A stretch of DNA of 64,000 nucleotides. Source: Novosphingobium capsulatum NBRC 12533. GTDB lineage: Bacteria > Pseudomonadota > Alphaproteobacteria > Sphingomonadales > Sphingomonadaceae. The stretch is taken from contig NZ_BCYV01000013.1 in assembly GCF_001598375.1 (NCBI RefSeq), positions 62,001 through 126,000 of the forward strand, read 5' to 3'. The notes under the pieces are model-generated. The model made no database searches and was not told the DNA's origin. It worked only from the letters and a program-made list of their open reading frames with translations. The position numbers were made by a program, and so were the translations under genes. Positions 44,952 to 53,542 of the stretch are shown here, piece by piece; the stretch's first letter is position 1, and the number at the start of each line of letters is the position of its first letter.

Positions 44952-45761
44952 TTGAACGACATTCCGGGCATGCCGCAGGGCGACGATGAAGGCCGTGGCA
45001 CCGGCAACCGCTATCGCGCGCCGGCGCTGGAAAAGGGGCTCGACGTGATCGAGTTGCTGGTCAATTCCGGCCGGGCGATGACCATGACCGAAATCTGCCA
45101 GCGCCTGGGCCGCTCGCAGGGGGAAATGTTCCGCATGGTGCAGGTGCTGCAGGCGCGCGGCTTTGTCGAACAGGACGGCGCCAACGACGGCTATTACCTG
45201 ACCGACCTGTTGTTCACCATGGCGATGCGCCAGCCGCCCACGCAGAACCTGGTGGAAGTGGCGCTGCCGCGCATGCGCCAACTGGCGATGGACATCGGCC
45301 AGTCGTGCCATCTGGTGTTCCACACGCGGGGTGAGATCGTGGTGGTGGCGCGCATGGAATCGAACGAGCAGATCGGCTTTTCGGTGCGCATCGGCCACCG
45401 CCTGGCGCTGCACCGGTCGGTATCGGGCGTGGTGCTGTTCGGCCACCAGCCGGCCGATATCCAGCAGGCCTGGCTGGCGCAGCTTTCCCCTGCAACCGAT
45501 CGCGGCGAGATTGCCGCGTTCGTCAAGGCCGCCAAGGCTGCCGCCGCGCAAGGGCACGCCCAGGCGCAAAGCACGTTCGTGAACGGCATCAGCGACATTT
45601 CCGCCCCGATCATGCGCGGCGATCGCGCGGCGGCGGCGCTGACCGTGCCGTTCATCCACCATGGCAATCTGCAAAAGACCATGGACGAGGCGACCGGCCA
45701 CCTGGTGGAAACCGCGCGGCAGATATCCGAGCTGCTGTCCACGGCTGACAGCCGGGTGTGA
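44952..45761 (+). CDS. IclR-family regulator at the head of the fucose-type cluster
   Basis: A 269-residue IclR protein. The N-terminal winged helix (RYRAPALEKGLDVIELLVNSGRAMTMTEICQRLGRS) is followed by the effector domain (LRQ-type MRQLAMDIGQSCHLVFHTRGEIVVVAR, SVSGVVLFG, ISAPIMRGDRAAAALTVPF). TTG at 44952 is supported by GAGGA 9 bases upstream; ATG at 44970 has no ribosome-binding site. It ends about 55 bp before the catabolic genes on the same strand and is the obvious candidate controller of them; effector unknown. Confidence 0.88.
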   Translation: MNDIPGMPQGDDEGRGTGNRYRAPALEKGLDVIELLVNSGRAMTMTEICQRLGRSQGEMFRMVQVLQARGFVEQDGANDGYYLTDLLFTMAMRQPPTQNLVEVALPRMRQLAMDIGQSCHLVFHTRGEIVVVARMESNEQIGFSVRIGHRLALHRSVSGVVLFGHQPADIQQAWLAQLSPATDRGEIAAFVKAAKAAAAQGHAQAQSTFVNGISDISAPIMRGDRAAAALTVPFIHHGNLQKTMDEATGHLVETARQISELLSTADSRV

Positions 45762-45815
45762 ACGCACGGCGGGCGGTGAATATCGGCCTTGCAAATATGA
45801 AAGCTATTTTTGTAT

Positions 45816-46871
45816 GTGAGAGGAACGAGCTGGCCACCATGGCGCGGCGGTGGGAGTTTGGGCGGGATGCTGGGATTTGGCGGCGCAGCGCTGGGCAATC
45901 TCTATCGCGCCATCCCCGATGACCAGGCGCAGGCGACGCTGGCCGCGGCATGGGATGGCGGTATTCGCCTGTTCGACACCGCGCCCTATTACGGCCTGGG
46001 CCTTTCCGAACAGCGCCTGGGCACGTTCCTGCGCGGCAAGCCACGTGCTGACTATGTGATATCAACCAAGGTCGGCCGCCTGCTGGAATACGATGCCACG
46101 CTGGCAGGTGCGGCCGAACGCCACGGCTTTGCCGACCCGCTGCCCTATCGCGTGCGGTTCGATTATTCCTATGACGGGGTGATGCGCGCCTTTGAAAGCA
46201 GCCTTGATCGGCTGGGGCTGGACCGCATCGATATCCTGCTGGTGCACGATATCGGCGAAGTGACGCATGGCGAAGACGCCGCCCGCCATTTTCGCGATCT
46301 GGCCGAGGGCGGCTATCGCGCGCTGGCGCAGCTGCGCGAGGCAGGCGTTGTGGGCGCGATCGGGCTGGGCGTGAACGAGTGGGACGTGTGCCTGGCGGCC
46401 ATGGCCATCGGGCGCTGGGACCGTTTCCTGCTGGCCGGCCGCTATACCTTGCTGGAGCAGGAGGCTCTGCACGCGTTCCTGCCGCAATGCCTGGATCATG
46501 GCGCCAAAGTGCTGCTGGGCGGGGTATTCAACAGCGGCATCCTGGCTAGCGGCACGCGCGGCCCTGGCCCGTTCTATTACAACTATGCCCCGGCGGCGCC
46601 GGAAGTGATTGCCCGCGTGACGCGGATCGAAGCGGTCTGTGAGGCTCACGGGGTGAGCCTGGCCGCTGCCGCGCTGGCCTTTCCCCAGGCGCATCCGGCG
46701 GTGGCCGCCGTGCTGCCGGGCCTGGCCAGCGCGGCCGAGGTGCACAGCGCCCTTGCCCTGGCGGCAACGCCGATCCCGCTGGCGCTGTGGGCCGAGCTGG
46801 TGGCGCAAGGGCTGCTCGATCCCGCAGCACCAGTGCCCGTTGCCGAACGCGGGCAGGGCGCTCTGGCATGA
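45816..46871 (+). CDS. Aldo/keto reductase, putative L-fucose dehydrogenase
   Basis: A roughly 350-residue aldo/keto reductase. The core motif LGFGGAALGNLYR opens the barrel. The tetrad is visible as Asp and Tyr in LFDTAPYYGLGLSEQRLG, Lys in ISTKVGRLLEYD and His in LLVHDIGE. This branch (D-threo-aldose 1-dehydrogenase-like) includes enzymes oxidising L-fucose or L-galactose at C1 with NAD(P). The start is uncertain: GTG at 45816, TTG at 45858 or ATG at 45867 are all possible. A GAGAGGA precedes an ATG at 45838 in a different frame. It overlaps the lactonase gene as ATGA. Confidence 0.85.
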   Translation: MRGTSWPPWRGGGSLGGMLGFGGAALGNLYRAIPDDQAQATLAAAWDGGIRLFDTAPYYGLGLSEQRLGTFLRGKPRADYVISTKVGRLLEYDATLAGAAERHGFADPLPYRVRFDYSYDGVMRAFESSLDRLGLDRIDILLVHDIGEVTHGEDAARHFRDLAEGGYRALAQLREAGVVGAIGLGVNEWDVCLAAMAIGRWDRFLLAGRYTLLEQEALHAFLPQCLDHGAKVLLGGVFNSGILASGTRGPGPFYYNYAPAAPEVIARVTRIEAVCEAHGVSLAAAALAFPQAHPAVAAVLPGLASAAEVHSALALAATPIPLALWAELVAQGLLDPAAPVPVAERGQGALA

Positions 46872-47692
46872 TCCTGGACGGCCACCAGCATTTCTGGGCA
46901 CTGGCCAATCCATTCACGGATTGGCCCACGGCCGATCTCGCGCCGATCCATCGCGATTTTCTGCCGGCCGATTTTCCCGCAGACGCAGCGGTTTGGGGCA
47001 CGATACTTGTGCAAGCCGCGCCCGATCGCGCCGAAACTGCGTGGCTGCTGCGCCTGGCACAGGATCATCCGCTGGTGCGTGGCGTGGTCGGCTGGGCCGA
47101 TCTTGCTGCGCCCGATGCGCCTGCGCAGATTGCCGCCTTGGCGCAGGAGCCACTGCTCAAGGGTTTACGCCCGATGTTGCAGGGGCTCGACGATCCACGC
47201 TGGATCTTGCGGGGCGAGGTGGGCGATGGCCTCGATGCCATGGCCCGGCATGGGCTGTGCCTCGATGCGCTGGTGCGGGCGCCGCAACTGCCGGTGATTG
47301 CCGAGCTGGCCGCGTGCCATCCTGCTTTGCGCATCGCGCTCGATCATGCGGGCAAGCCCGATATTGCCAGCCATGGCTATGCTGCCTGGGCCAATGATCT
47401 GGCCGCGCTGTCTGGCCATGGCAATGTCTGGTGCAAGCTGTCTGGCCTGTGGACCGAGGCGGGTGGCCAGACCGACGACGCCACGATCGCGCTCTATGTC
47501 GATCACATCCTGGCCTGCTTTGGCCCGGATCGCGTGATCTGGGGCAGCGACTGGCCGGTGCTGCATCTGGCCGGGGACTATCACGACTGGCTGGCGCAGT
47601 GCCGCCGGCTGCTTTCGGGTTTCAATGAAACGGAACAGGCGCAGGTTTTCCTGCACAACGGGGTTGGGTTTTATGGTCTCGCCACAAGTTGA
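46868..47692 (+). CDS. Amidohydrolase-family lactonase, putative L-fuconolactonase
   Basis: A 274-residue cytoplasmic amidohydrolase of the sugar-lactonase branch. Metal-site and substrate blocks are ILDGHQHFW at the start, ALDHAGKP, VWCKLSGLWTEAG and IWGSDWPVL. In L-fucose and L-rhamnose oxidative pathways such enzymes open the aldonolactone to the acid, which fits its place directly after the aldose dehydrogenase. ATG at 46868 overlaps the reductase stop. It overlaps the following small gene by 20 bases. Confidence 0.88.
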   Translation: MILDGHQHFWALANPFTDWPTADLAPIHRDFLPADFPADAAVWGTILVQAAPDRAETAWLLRLAQDHPLVRGVVGWADLAAPDAPAQIAALAQEPLLKGLRPMLQGLDDPRWILRGEVGDGLDAMARHGLCLDALVRAPQLPVIAELAACHPALRIALDHAGKPDIASHGYAAWANDLAALSGHGNVWCKLSGLWTEAGGQTDDATIALYVDHILACFGPDRVIWGSDWPVLHLAGDYHDWLAQCRRLLSGFNETEQAQVFLHNGVGFYGLATS

Positions 47693-47999
47693 GCCGGCGC
47701 AGGAGGCGTTCCTGCTGCTGGACCCGGCAGACAATGTGCTGGTGTGTATTCGCGATGCCGCGCTCGGCGAGATCGTGACGATCGATGGCGTGGCCATGCC
47801 GTTGCCCCAGGCCGTGCCGCTGGGCCACAAGATTGCCCGCCATGACCTGGCCGTGGGCGACAAGGTGCTGCGCTATGGCGCGCCGATCGGCAGCATGAAG
47901 GCAGCGACCCCGCGCGGCGGCCACGTTCATTCCCACAACCTGGCGAGCGATTACATTCCCGCCCATGGCCGCGATGCCAGCACGAAAGGCAGCAAGTGA
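47673..47999 (+). CDS. UxaA-type dehydratase small subunit (SAF domain)
   Basis: A 108-residue protein equal to the N-terminal SAF domain of altronate/galactarate dehydratases (FLLLDPADNVLVCIRDAALGE, VPLGHKIARHDLAVGDKVLRYGAPIG, HVHSHNL). In UxaA this domain covers the active site of the large domain. Here it is a separate gene starting inside the lactonase gene and ending in the start of the large subunit, so the three are translationally linked. ATG at 47673. Confidence 0.88.
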   Translation: MVSPQVEPAQEAFLLLDPADNVLVCIRDAALGEIVTIDGVAMPLPQAVPLGHKIARHDLAVGDKVLRYGAPIGSMKAATPRGGHVHSHNLASDYIPAHGRDASTKGSK

Positions 48000-49225
48000 T
48001 GCAGCATCACCCCATCCAGGGTTTCCTGCGTGCCGATGGACGCAAGGGCGTGCGCAATGTGGTGCTGGTCGCCTATCTGGTGGAATGCGCCCACCATGTA
48101 GCGCGGCGCATCGTCAGCGCGATCGACGATCCCGATGTGCAACTGGCCGGCTTTCCCGGCTGCTATCCCAACAGCTATGCCGCGCAGATGATGGCGGCGA
48201 TCGCCACCCACCCCAATGTGGGCGGCGTGCTGGTGATTTCGCTGGGCTGCGAAGGCTTTGACCGCCAGACTCTGGCTGCGCAGGTCGCGGCCAGCGGCCG
48301 GCCGGTGGAAACCCTGGTGATCCAGCAGACGGGCGGCACCCGCGCCACGATCGATGCCGGGCGCGAAGCGGTCGCCCGCCTGCGCGCCGCGGCCGCGCAG
48401 GCCCCGCGCGTGCCGATGGCCGTGTCGGAACTGGTGGTCGGCACGATCTGCGGCGGGTCTGACGGCACCAGCGGCATCACTGCCAATCCGGCAGTAGGCC
48501 GCTGTTTCGATATGCTGGTGGCCGAGGGTGCCACTTGCATCTTTGAGGAAACCGGCGAGCTGATCGGGTGCGAGCAGGTCATGGCCGCGCGCGCGGTGAC
48601 GCCCGAACTGGGTGACGAGATCGAGGCCTGCGTGGCCAAGGCCGCCCGCTATTATGCCACGCTGGGCTATGGCAGCTTTGCCCCCGGCAACGCCGATGGC
48701 GGGCTGACCACCCAGGAGGAAAAGTCGCTCGGCGCCTATTCCAAGTCGGGCGCCTCGCCGATTTCCGGGTTGATCCGCCCGGGCGAGCGGACCGGCGGGC
48801 CGGGGCTTTACCTGATGGACGTGGTGCCCGATGGGGAGGTGCGTTTTGGCTTTCCCAACATTTCCGACAACGCCGAAATCGTCGAGATGATCGCCTCTGG
48901 CTGCCACCTGATCCTGTTCACCACCGGGCGCGGTTCGGTGGTGGGATCGGCGGTTTCCCCGGTGATCAAGGTTTGCGCCAATCCCGAAACCTATGCCCGC
49001 CTGGCCGAAGACATGGACGTGGATGCCGGGCGCATCCTGCATGGCAAGGCCACGCTGGACGAGGTGGGCACCGAGATCTTCGATCAGGTGGTGGCCGTCG
49101 CTGCCGGGGCGCAGACCCGATCAGAAGCGCTGGGCCACCAGGAATTCATTCTCACCTACAAGCAATTCGAGCCGAGCGGTCCGGGATGCCTGCCGCTGGC
49201 CCACCGTGCAGGAGCCCTGACATGA
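47999..49225 (+). CDS. UxaA-type dehydratase large subunit, putative L-fuconate dehydratase
   Basis: A 408-residue C-terminal domain of the altronate/galactarate dehydratase family. It begins GFLRADGRKGVRNVVLVAYLVEC. Further blocks are GCEGFD, VIQQTGGTRATIDAG, ICGGSDGTSGITANPAVG, FEETGELIGCE, GLTTQEEKSLGAYSKSG and LILFTTGRGSVVGSAVSPVIKVCANP. These enzymes dehydrate aldonic acids to 2-keto-3-deoxy acids using Fe2+. With lactonase upstream and a KDF-type SDR downstream, L-fuconate is the likely substrate, taking the place of the enolase-superfamily FucD. ATG at 47999 overlaps the small-subunit stop (TGATG). Confidence 0.85.
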   Translation: MQHHPIQGFLRADGRKGVRNVVLVAYLVECAHHVARRIVSAIDDPDVQLAGFPGCYPNSYAAQMMAAIATHPNVGGVLVISLGCEGFDRQTLAAQVAASGRPVETLVIQQTGGTRATIDAGREAVARLRAAAAQAPRVPMAVSELVVGTICGGSDGTSGITANPAVGRCFDMLVAEGATCIFEETGELIGCEQVMAARAVTPELGDEIEACVAKAARYYATLGYGSFAPGNADGGLTTQEEKSLGAYSKSGASPISGLIRPGERTGGPGLYLMDVVPDGEVRFGFPNISDNAEIVEMIASGCHLILFTTGRGSVVGSAVSPVIKVCANPETYARLAEDMDVDAGRILHGKATLDEVGTEIFDQVVAVAAGAQTRSEALGHQEFILTYKQFEPSGPGCLPLAHRAGALT

Positions 49226-49965
49226 CGCATCACCCGTTCGACCTTACCGGCAAGCGCGCGATCGTGACTGGCGCAGGCCAGGGGATCGGCCGCGCCAGTG
49301 CCGAAGCCTTTCGCGATGCCGGGGCCGATGTGTTGGCACTCGATCGCAATCCTGCCGCGCTCGAAGAGCTGCCCGGCTGTCGCACCGCTGTGCTCGACGT
49401 GACCGATGCCGCCGCCATCACCGCGCTCGCCGCGCAAGAGGATGGCTTTGACATCGTGTTCAACTGCGCCGGCGTGGTGCACGGCGGCACGATCCTGGAC
49501 TGCAGCGACGAGGATTGGGCCTTTGCCTTTGATCTCAACGTCACGGCGATGTTCCGCCTGATCCGCGCGCTGCTGCCTGGCATGATCGCGCGGGGCGGCG
49601 GGTCGATCATCAACATGGCCTCTGTCGCCGGATCGGTGATCGGCGTGCCCAATCGCTTCGCCTATGGCGCTAGCAAGGCGGCGGTGGTCGGGCTGACCAA
49701 GGCGGTGGCGGCCGATTTCGTGCAGCAGGGCATCCGCTGCAACGCGATTTGCCCCGGCACCGTGCACTCTCCTTCGCTGGAACAGCGCCTTGCCGCCACC
49801 GGCGATTTCGACGCCGCCATGGCCGCGTTCAAGGCCCGCCAGCCGATGGGCCGCATTGGCGATCCGGCTGAAATCGCCGCGCTGGCGCTCTACCTCGCCA
49901 GCGATGCCGCTGCCTTCACCACCGGCCAGTGCCACATCATCGATGGCGGCTGGGCCAACAGCTGA
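49222..49965 (+). CDS. SDR, putative 2-keto-3-deoxy-L-fuconate dehydrogenase
   Basis: A 247-residue classical SDR. The cofactor motif TGAGQGIG is near residues 17-24, followed by Asp in ALDRN (NAD preference), NCAGVV, Ser in MASVAGS, Tyr-x3-Lys in YGASKAAVVG and the terminal IDGGWANS. It resembles the NAD-dependent 2-keto-3-deoxy-L-fuconate dehydrogenases that make the 2,4-diketo acid. Mammalian BDH2/DHRS6 shares this fold branch. The ATG overlaps the dehydratase stop by 4 bases. Confidence 0.87.
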   Translation: MTHHPFDLTGKRAIVTGAGQGIGRASAEAFRDAGADVLALDRNPAALEELPGCRTAVLDVTDAAAITALAAQEDGFDIVFNCAGVVHGGTILDCSDEDWAFAFDLNVTAMFRLIRALLPGMIARGGGSIINMASVAGSVIGVPNRFAYGASKAAVVGLTKAVAADFVQQGIRCNAICPGTVHSPSLEQRLAATGDFDAAMAAFKARQPMGRIGDPAEIAALALYLASDAAAFTTGQCHIIDGGWANS

Positions 49966-50023
49966 TCATGACGGAGGCCAAGCCGCCACCTGTAACCAGA
50001 ACATAATCCAACGAGAGGTTTCC

Positions 50024-51349
50024 ATGGCCCCGATCTCCATCGGCTTGAGCGACCAGGAACACAGTGGCCCAGCCGGCCGCGCGCCCGATGATCCCCAGCG
50101 CGCACTGCCGTTGGTGGCACGCGGCGCGCGGGTGGCCTTTGCCGTGGTCTGCTCGATGTTTTTCCTCTGGGCCCTGGCCAACAATTTCAACGATATCCTG
50201 ATCAAGCAGTTTCAAAAGGCGCTCGATCTCACGCGGATGCAGTCGGGCCTGGTGCAGACCGCGTTCTATTTCGGCTATTTCACCTTTGCCCTGCCGGCGG
50301 GGTGGGTGATGAACCGCGTGGGCTATCGCAACGGGCTGTTGATCGGGCTGGTGCTCTATGCGCTGGGGGCGCTGCTGTTCTGGCCGGCCGCGCATGTCCA
50401 GGCGTTCGGCTTTTTCCTGGGGGCGCTCTATATCATTGCGGCGGGCCTGGCTTTCCTGGAAACGGCGGCCAATCCGCTGATCACGGTGATGGGGCCGGCC
50501 AGCACGGCGGCACGGCGGCTCAATCTGGCGCAAAGTTTCAACGGGCTGGGCGCGTTTGTGGCGCCGTTCGTGGGCGGGGCGCTGATCTTTTCGGGGGTGG
50601 AGCGCACTCCGGCGCAGCTGGCGGCGATGGCCCCGGCGCAAGTGGCGGCCTATCGCACGCAGGAAGCGCTGGCGGTGCAACTGCCCTACCTCGGCCTTGG
50701 CCTGCTGGTGCTGTTCCTGGCGCTGGTCGTGCGGCTGACGCGGTTTCCCGCTGTGGACGAGCCGGCGCAGGGGGAGGGCGGCAGCCTTGCCGCCGCGCCC
50801 TTGCTGCGCAGGGCGGTGATCGCGCAGTTCTTCTATGTCGGCGCGCAGGTTTCGATCTGGAGCTATTTCATCAACTGTGCCCAGGATGCCACGCGCATCG
50901 GTGAAATGCGGGCGGCGCATCTGCTGGGCTATAGCCTGATGGCGTTCATGGCCGGGCGCTTTGCCGGCACCGCGCTGATGAAGCGGGTGCCGCCGGTGCG
51001 GCTGCTCACGCTGTTTGCCTTGATCGCGGCCGGGCTCTGTGCCGTTGCCATCATGGCGAGCGGGTGGACGGCGGTGATCGCGCTGGGGCTGTCGAGCTTC
51101 TTCATGTCGATCATGTTTCCCACGATCTTTGCCCTGGGGGTCTCTGGCCTGGGCAGCAAGACCAAGCTGGGTTCCTCGCTATTGATCATGGCGATCATTG
51201 GCGGGGCGGTGTTCCCGCCGCTGGTCGGGCTGATCGGCGATCATCTCCATTCGCTCAAGACCGGCATGGTCGTGCCGCTGGCCAGCTTCCTGGTGGTGGC
51301 ATGGTTTGGCACGCAGGCGGCCCGCGCCGTTGCGCAGGAAAGAGGCTGA
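50024..51349 (+). CDS. fucP: FucP-like L-fucose:H+ symporter
   Basis: A 441-residue MFS transporter of the FHS family. The stretch FFLWALANNFNDILIKQFQKA carries Asp57, matching Asp46 of E. coli FucP, and AFLETAANPLITV carries Glu146, matching Glu135. Both acidic residues are known to be needed for fucose/proton symport. A roughly 35-residue hydrophilic N-terminal extension precedes helix 1. AGAGG lies about 7 bases before the ATG. It is 58 bp after the SDR in the same operon. Other 6-deoxy sugars cannot be excluded. Confidence 0.88.
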   Translation: MAPISIGLSDQEHSGPAGRAPDDPQRALPLVARGARVAFAVVCSMFFLWALANNFNDILIKQFQKALDLTRMQSGLVQTAFYFGYFTFALPAGWVMNRVGYRNGLLIGLVLYALGALLFWPAAHVQAFGFFLGALYIIAAGLAFLETAANPLITVMGPASTAARRLNLAQSFNGLGAFVAPFVGGALIFSGVERTPAQLAAMAPAQVAAYRTQEALAVQLPYLGLGLLVLFLALVVRLTRFPAVDEPAQGEGGSLAAAPLLRRAVIAQFFYVGAQVSIWSYFINCAQDATRIGEMRAAHLLGYSLMAFMAGRFAGTALMKRVPPVRLLTLFALIAAGLCAVAIMASGWTAVIALGLSSFFMSIMFPTIFALGVSGLGSKTKLGSSLLIMAIIGGAVFPPLVGLIGDHLHSLKTGMVVPLASFLVVAWFGTQAARAVAQERG

Positions 51350-51350
51350 C

Positions 51351-51698
51351 ATGCGCGAGGTTTTCCTGCTCGACCTGGCAGACGCGGGCGTGGCCGCCGC
51401 CTATGATGCCTGGCACCAGCCGGGCCGCGTGCCGGCGGGCGTGCTTGCCGACATTGTCGGATCGGGCGTGCGCGTGATGGAAATCTATCGCGTGGCCGAT
51501 CGCCTGGTGATGATTACGGAAACCACCGGCGATGCCCCCGCCACAGATCGCGTAGCCAGCGCTGACTCACATGCGTGGGAGCGCACCATGGACCCGTTGC
51601 AAAAGCCGCTGGACGCCGCCCCTCCAGGGGTGAAATGGTTGGCGGCCCATCGCATTTTCAATCTGGCCGATCATCTAGACACAAAGGACCAAGCATGA
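51351..51698 (+). CDS. RhaM-type sugar mutarotase
   Basis: A 115-residue ferredoxin-like-fold protein of the L-rhamnose mutarotase family. Blocks seen are VFLLDLADAGVAAAYDAWHQPGR, GSGVRVMEIYRVADRLVMITE and DPLQKPL. It interconverts anomers so that the transporter or dehydrogenase meets the right form. It lies between fucP and the hydrolase, with a 4-base overlap to the latter and a clear ribosome-binding site (AAAGAGG). In this setting it probably acts on L-fucose, not rhamnose. Confidence 0.85.
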   Translation: MREVFLLDLADAGVAAAYDAWHQPGRVPAGVLADIVGSGVRVMEIYRVADRLVMITETTGDAPATDRVASADSHAWERTMDPLQKPLDAAPPGVKWLAAHRIFNLADHLDTKDQA

Positions 51699-52540
51699 AG
51701 TTGCTGCGTTTTGGAAACCCGGGGGCAGAACGCCCCGGCCTGCTCGATGCCCAGGGAGTGGTGCGTGACCTGTCCGGCGTAGTCGCCGACATTGCCGGCG
51801 ATACGCTCTCGCCCGCCGTGCTTGACCAGTTGCGCGCGATCGATCCCGCCACGCTGCCGGCGGTGGAGCAGCCTGGCCGCCTGGGGCCGTGCGTGGCCGG
51901 CGTGGGCAAGTTCGTGTGCATCGGCCTCAACTATTCCGACCATGCTGCCGAAACCGGCGCTACCGTGCCGCCCGAGCCGGTCGCATTCATGAAGGCCACC
52001 AGCGCCATCTGCGGGCCGAACGATCCGGTGATCAAGCCGCGCGGCAGCACCAAGCTCGATTGGGAAGTGGAACTGGCGTTCGTGGTGGGCAGCCATGTCA
52101 GCTATGCCGACGAGGAAACCGCGCGCGCCGCGATCGCCGGCTATTTTGTGTGCCACGACGTGTCGGAGCGGGCATTTCAGATCGAGCGCTACGGCCAGTG
52201 GATGAAAGGCAAGGGCTGCGACAGCTTTGGCCCGATCGGCCCCTGGCTGGTGACCGCCGATGAAGTGGGCGATCCTGGCGAACTGGCGATGTGGCTCGAA
52301 GTCAACGGCAAGCGCTACCAGGACGGATCGACCCGCACCATGGTGTACAAGCCGGCCTTCCTGCTCAGCTACATGTCGCAGTTCATGAGCTTCCAGCCCG
52401 GCGATATCATCACCACCGGCACGCCCGCCGGCGTGGGCCTGGGCCTCAACCCGCAGGTGTTCCTCGACGTGGGCGATGTGGTGGAACTGGGCATCGAAAA
52501 GCTTGGCACCCAGCGCCAGGTGGTCGTCGCCGCGCCCTGA
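51695..52540 (+). CDS. Fumarylacetoacetase-family hydrolase, putative 2,4-diketo-3-deoxy-L-fuconate hydrolase
   Basis: A 281-residue FAH-superfamily protein. The metal ligands are in LDWEVELAFVVG (Glu-x-Glu) and CHDVSERAFQ (Asp). Other conserved blocks are CIGLNYSDHAAE, CGPNDPVIKPRGSTKLDWE, KGCDSFGPIGPWLVTADE and GDIITTGTPAGVGLG. In the non-phosphorylating pathway this enzyme splits the diketo acid to pyruvate and L-lactate. The ATG overlaps the mutarotase stop. Last gene of the operon. Confidence 0.9.
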   Translation: MKLLRFGNPGAERPGLLDAQGVVRDLSGVVADIAGDTLSPAVLDQLRAIDPATLPAVEQPGRLGPCVAGVGKFVCIGLNYSDHAAETGATVPPEPVAFMKATSAICGPNDPVIKPRGSTKLDWEVELAFVVGSHVSYADEETARAAIAGYFVCHDVSERAFQIERYGQWMKGKGCDSFGPIGPWLVTADEVGDPGELAMWLEVNGKRYQDGSTRTMVYKPAFLLSYMSQFMSFQPGDIITTGTPAGVGLGLNPQVFLDVGDVVELGIEKLGTQRQVVVAAP

Positions 52541-52713
52541 ACCGGGCTGGCGCTTCAATTATGCGCAGCATGCAAGCCGCGCCGGGCCTTTGCGCCTGGC
52601 GCGGCTTTTGCGTGGCGGTACGGCCCAATATGTAACCTATGATGCCAGTTGTCTCGAAAGGGTCGGTACTCTAGTCTGGCCGAATAATACGAGCGCGTGG
52701 TTTCGAGGCGAAC

Positions 52714-53454
52714 ATGATGTCCTTCGTGCAGAGAGTTGGTCGATTGCGCGAAGACCTGCGCGCGCCACTCTATTTGCAGCTTCAGCAATTGGTGCGCCAG
52801 GCGATCGAGACCAAGGTCTTGACCCAGGATGACATGATCCCGGCCGAACGGGATCTGGCTCTCGAATATGGCGTGTCGCGCATTACCGTGCGCAAGGCGA
52901 TCGATGGCCTGGCGCAGGAAGGCTTGGTGGTGCGTCGGCGTGGTTCGGGCACCTATGTGGCTGCGCGCGTGGAAAAGAGCTTTTCCAAGCTCTCGTCATT
53001 TTCCGAAGACATGCTGGCGCGGGGCCGCAAGCCGAGCAGCGAATGGCTGTCGCGCTCGGCTGGGCTGGTCACGCCCGAGGAATCGCTCTCGCTGGGCCTG
53101 TCGCCGGGGCGGCAGGTCTATCGCTTTCAGCGCCTGCGCTTTGCCGATGATGTGCCGATGGCGTTCGAAACCTCGACCATCGCCGCCGATTGCCTGGCGG
53201 GGATCGATGCTGTCAAGGATTCGCTCTATGCCGCGCTGGAAGCCGAGGGCAACCGCCCGGTGCGCGCGCTGCAACGGCTGCGCGCCATGCCGTTCCCCGG
53301 GGAGCAGGCGCGGCGCCTGGGGGTGGAAACCGGCCACGCTGGCCTGCTGATCGAGCGGCGCGGGTTCCTGGGCGATGGACGCGCGGTGGAATATACCCAG
53401 TCCTATTACCGGGGCGATGCCTATGACGTGGTCGCGGAATTGAACGCCGGCTGA
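52714..53454 (+). CDS. GntR-family regulator with UTRA domain
   Basis: A 246-residue HutC/NagR-type GntR regulator. The winged helix (PLYLQLQQLVRQAIET, IPAERDLALEYGVSRITVRKAIDGLAQEGLVVRRRGSGTYVA) is followed by a UTRA effector domain (SFSEDMLARGRKPSSEWL, VYRFQRLRFADDVPMAFETSTI, YTQSYYRGDAYDVV). Such regulators sense sugar phosphates or related small molecules. GAGG lies before the ATG. It follows the catabolic operon by 173 bp and is convergent with the TonB receptor gene, so it is a candidate regulator of that receptor. Confidence 0.9.
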   Translation: MMSFVQRVGRLREDLRAPLYLQLQQLVRQAIETKVLTQDDMIPAERDLALEYGVSRITVRKAIDGLAQEGLVVRRRGSGTYVAARVEKSFSKLSSFSEDMLARGRKPSSEWLSRSAGLVTPEESLSLGLSPGRQVYRFQRLRFADDVPMAFETSTIAADCLAGIDAVKDSLYAALEAEGNRPVRALQRLRAMPFPGEQARRLGVETGHAGLLIERRGFLGDGRAVEYTQSYYRGDAYDVVAELNAG

Positions 53455-53477
53455 TCGGCGCCCAGCACATCTTGCAG

Positions 53478-53511
53478 AAAAAAGGCCCGCTTCCCTTTCA
53501 GGAAGCGGGCC
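53478..53511 (-). terminator. Strong terminator between gntR and the TonB receptor
   Basis: A perfect 11-bp stem GGCCCGCTTCC (53484-53494) / GGAAGCGGGCC (53501-53511), loop CTTTCA, flanked on the minus strand by TTTTTT (from 53483 to 53478). It starts 32 bp past the receptor stop and can also serve the convergent gntR transcript, though without a T-run in that direction. Confidence 0.85.
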
Positions 53512-53542
53512 ATACCACGCAAGGGTTGTGGCTTTCAGGGTC

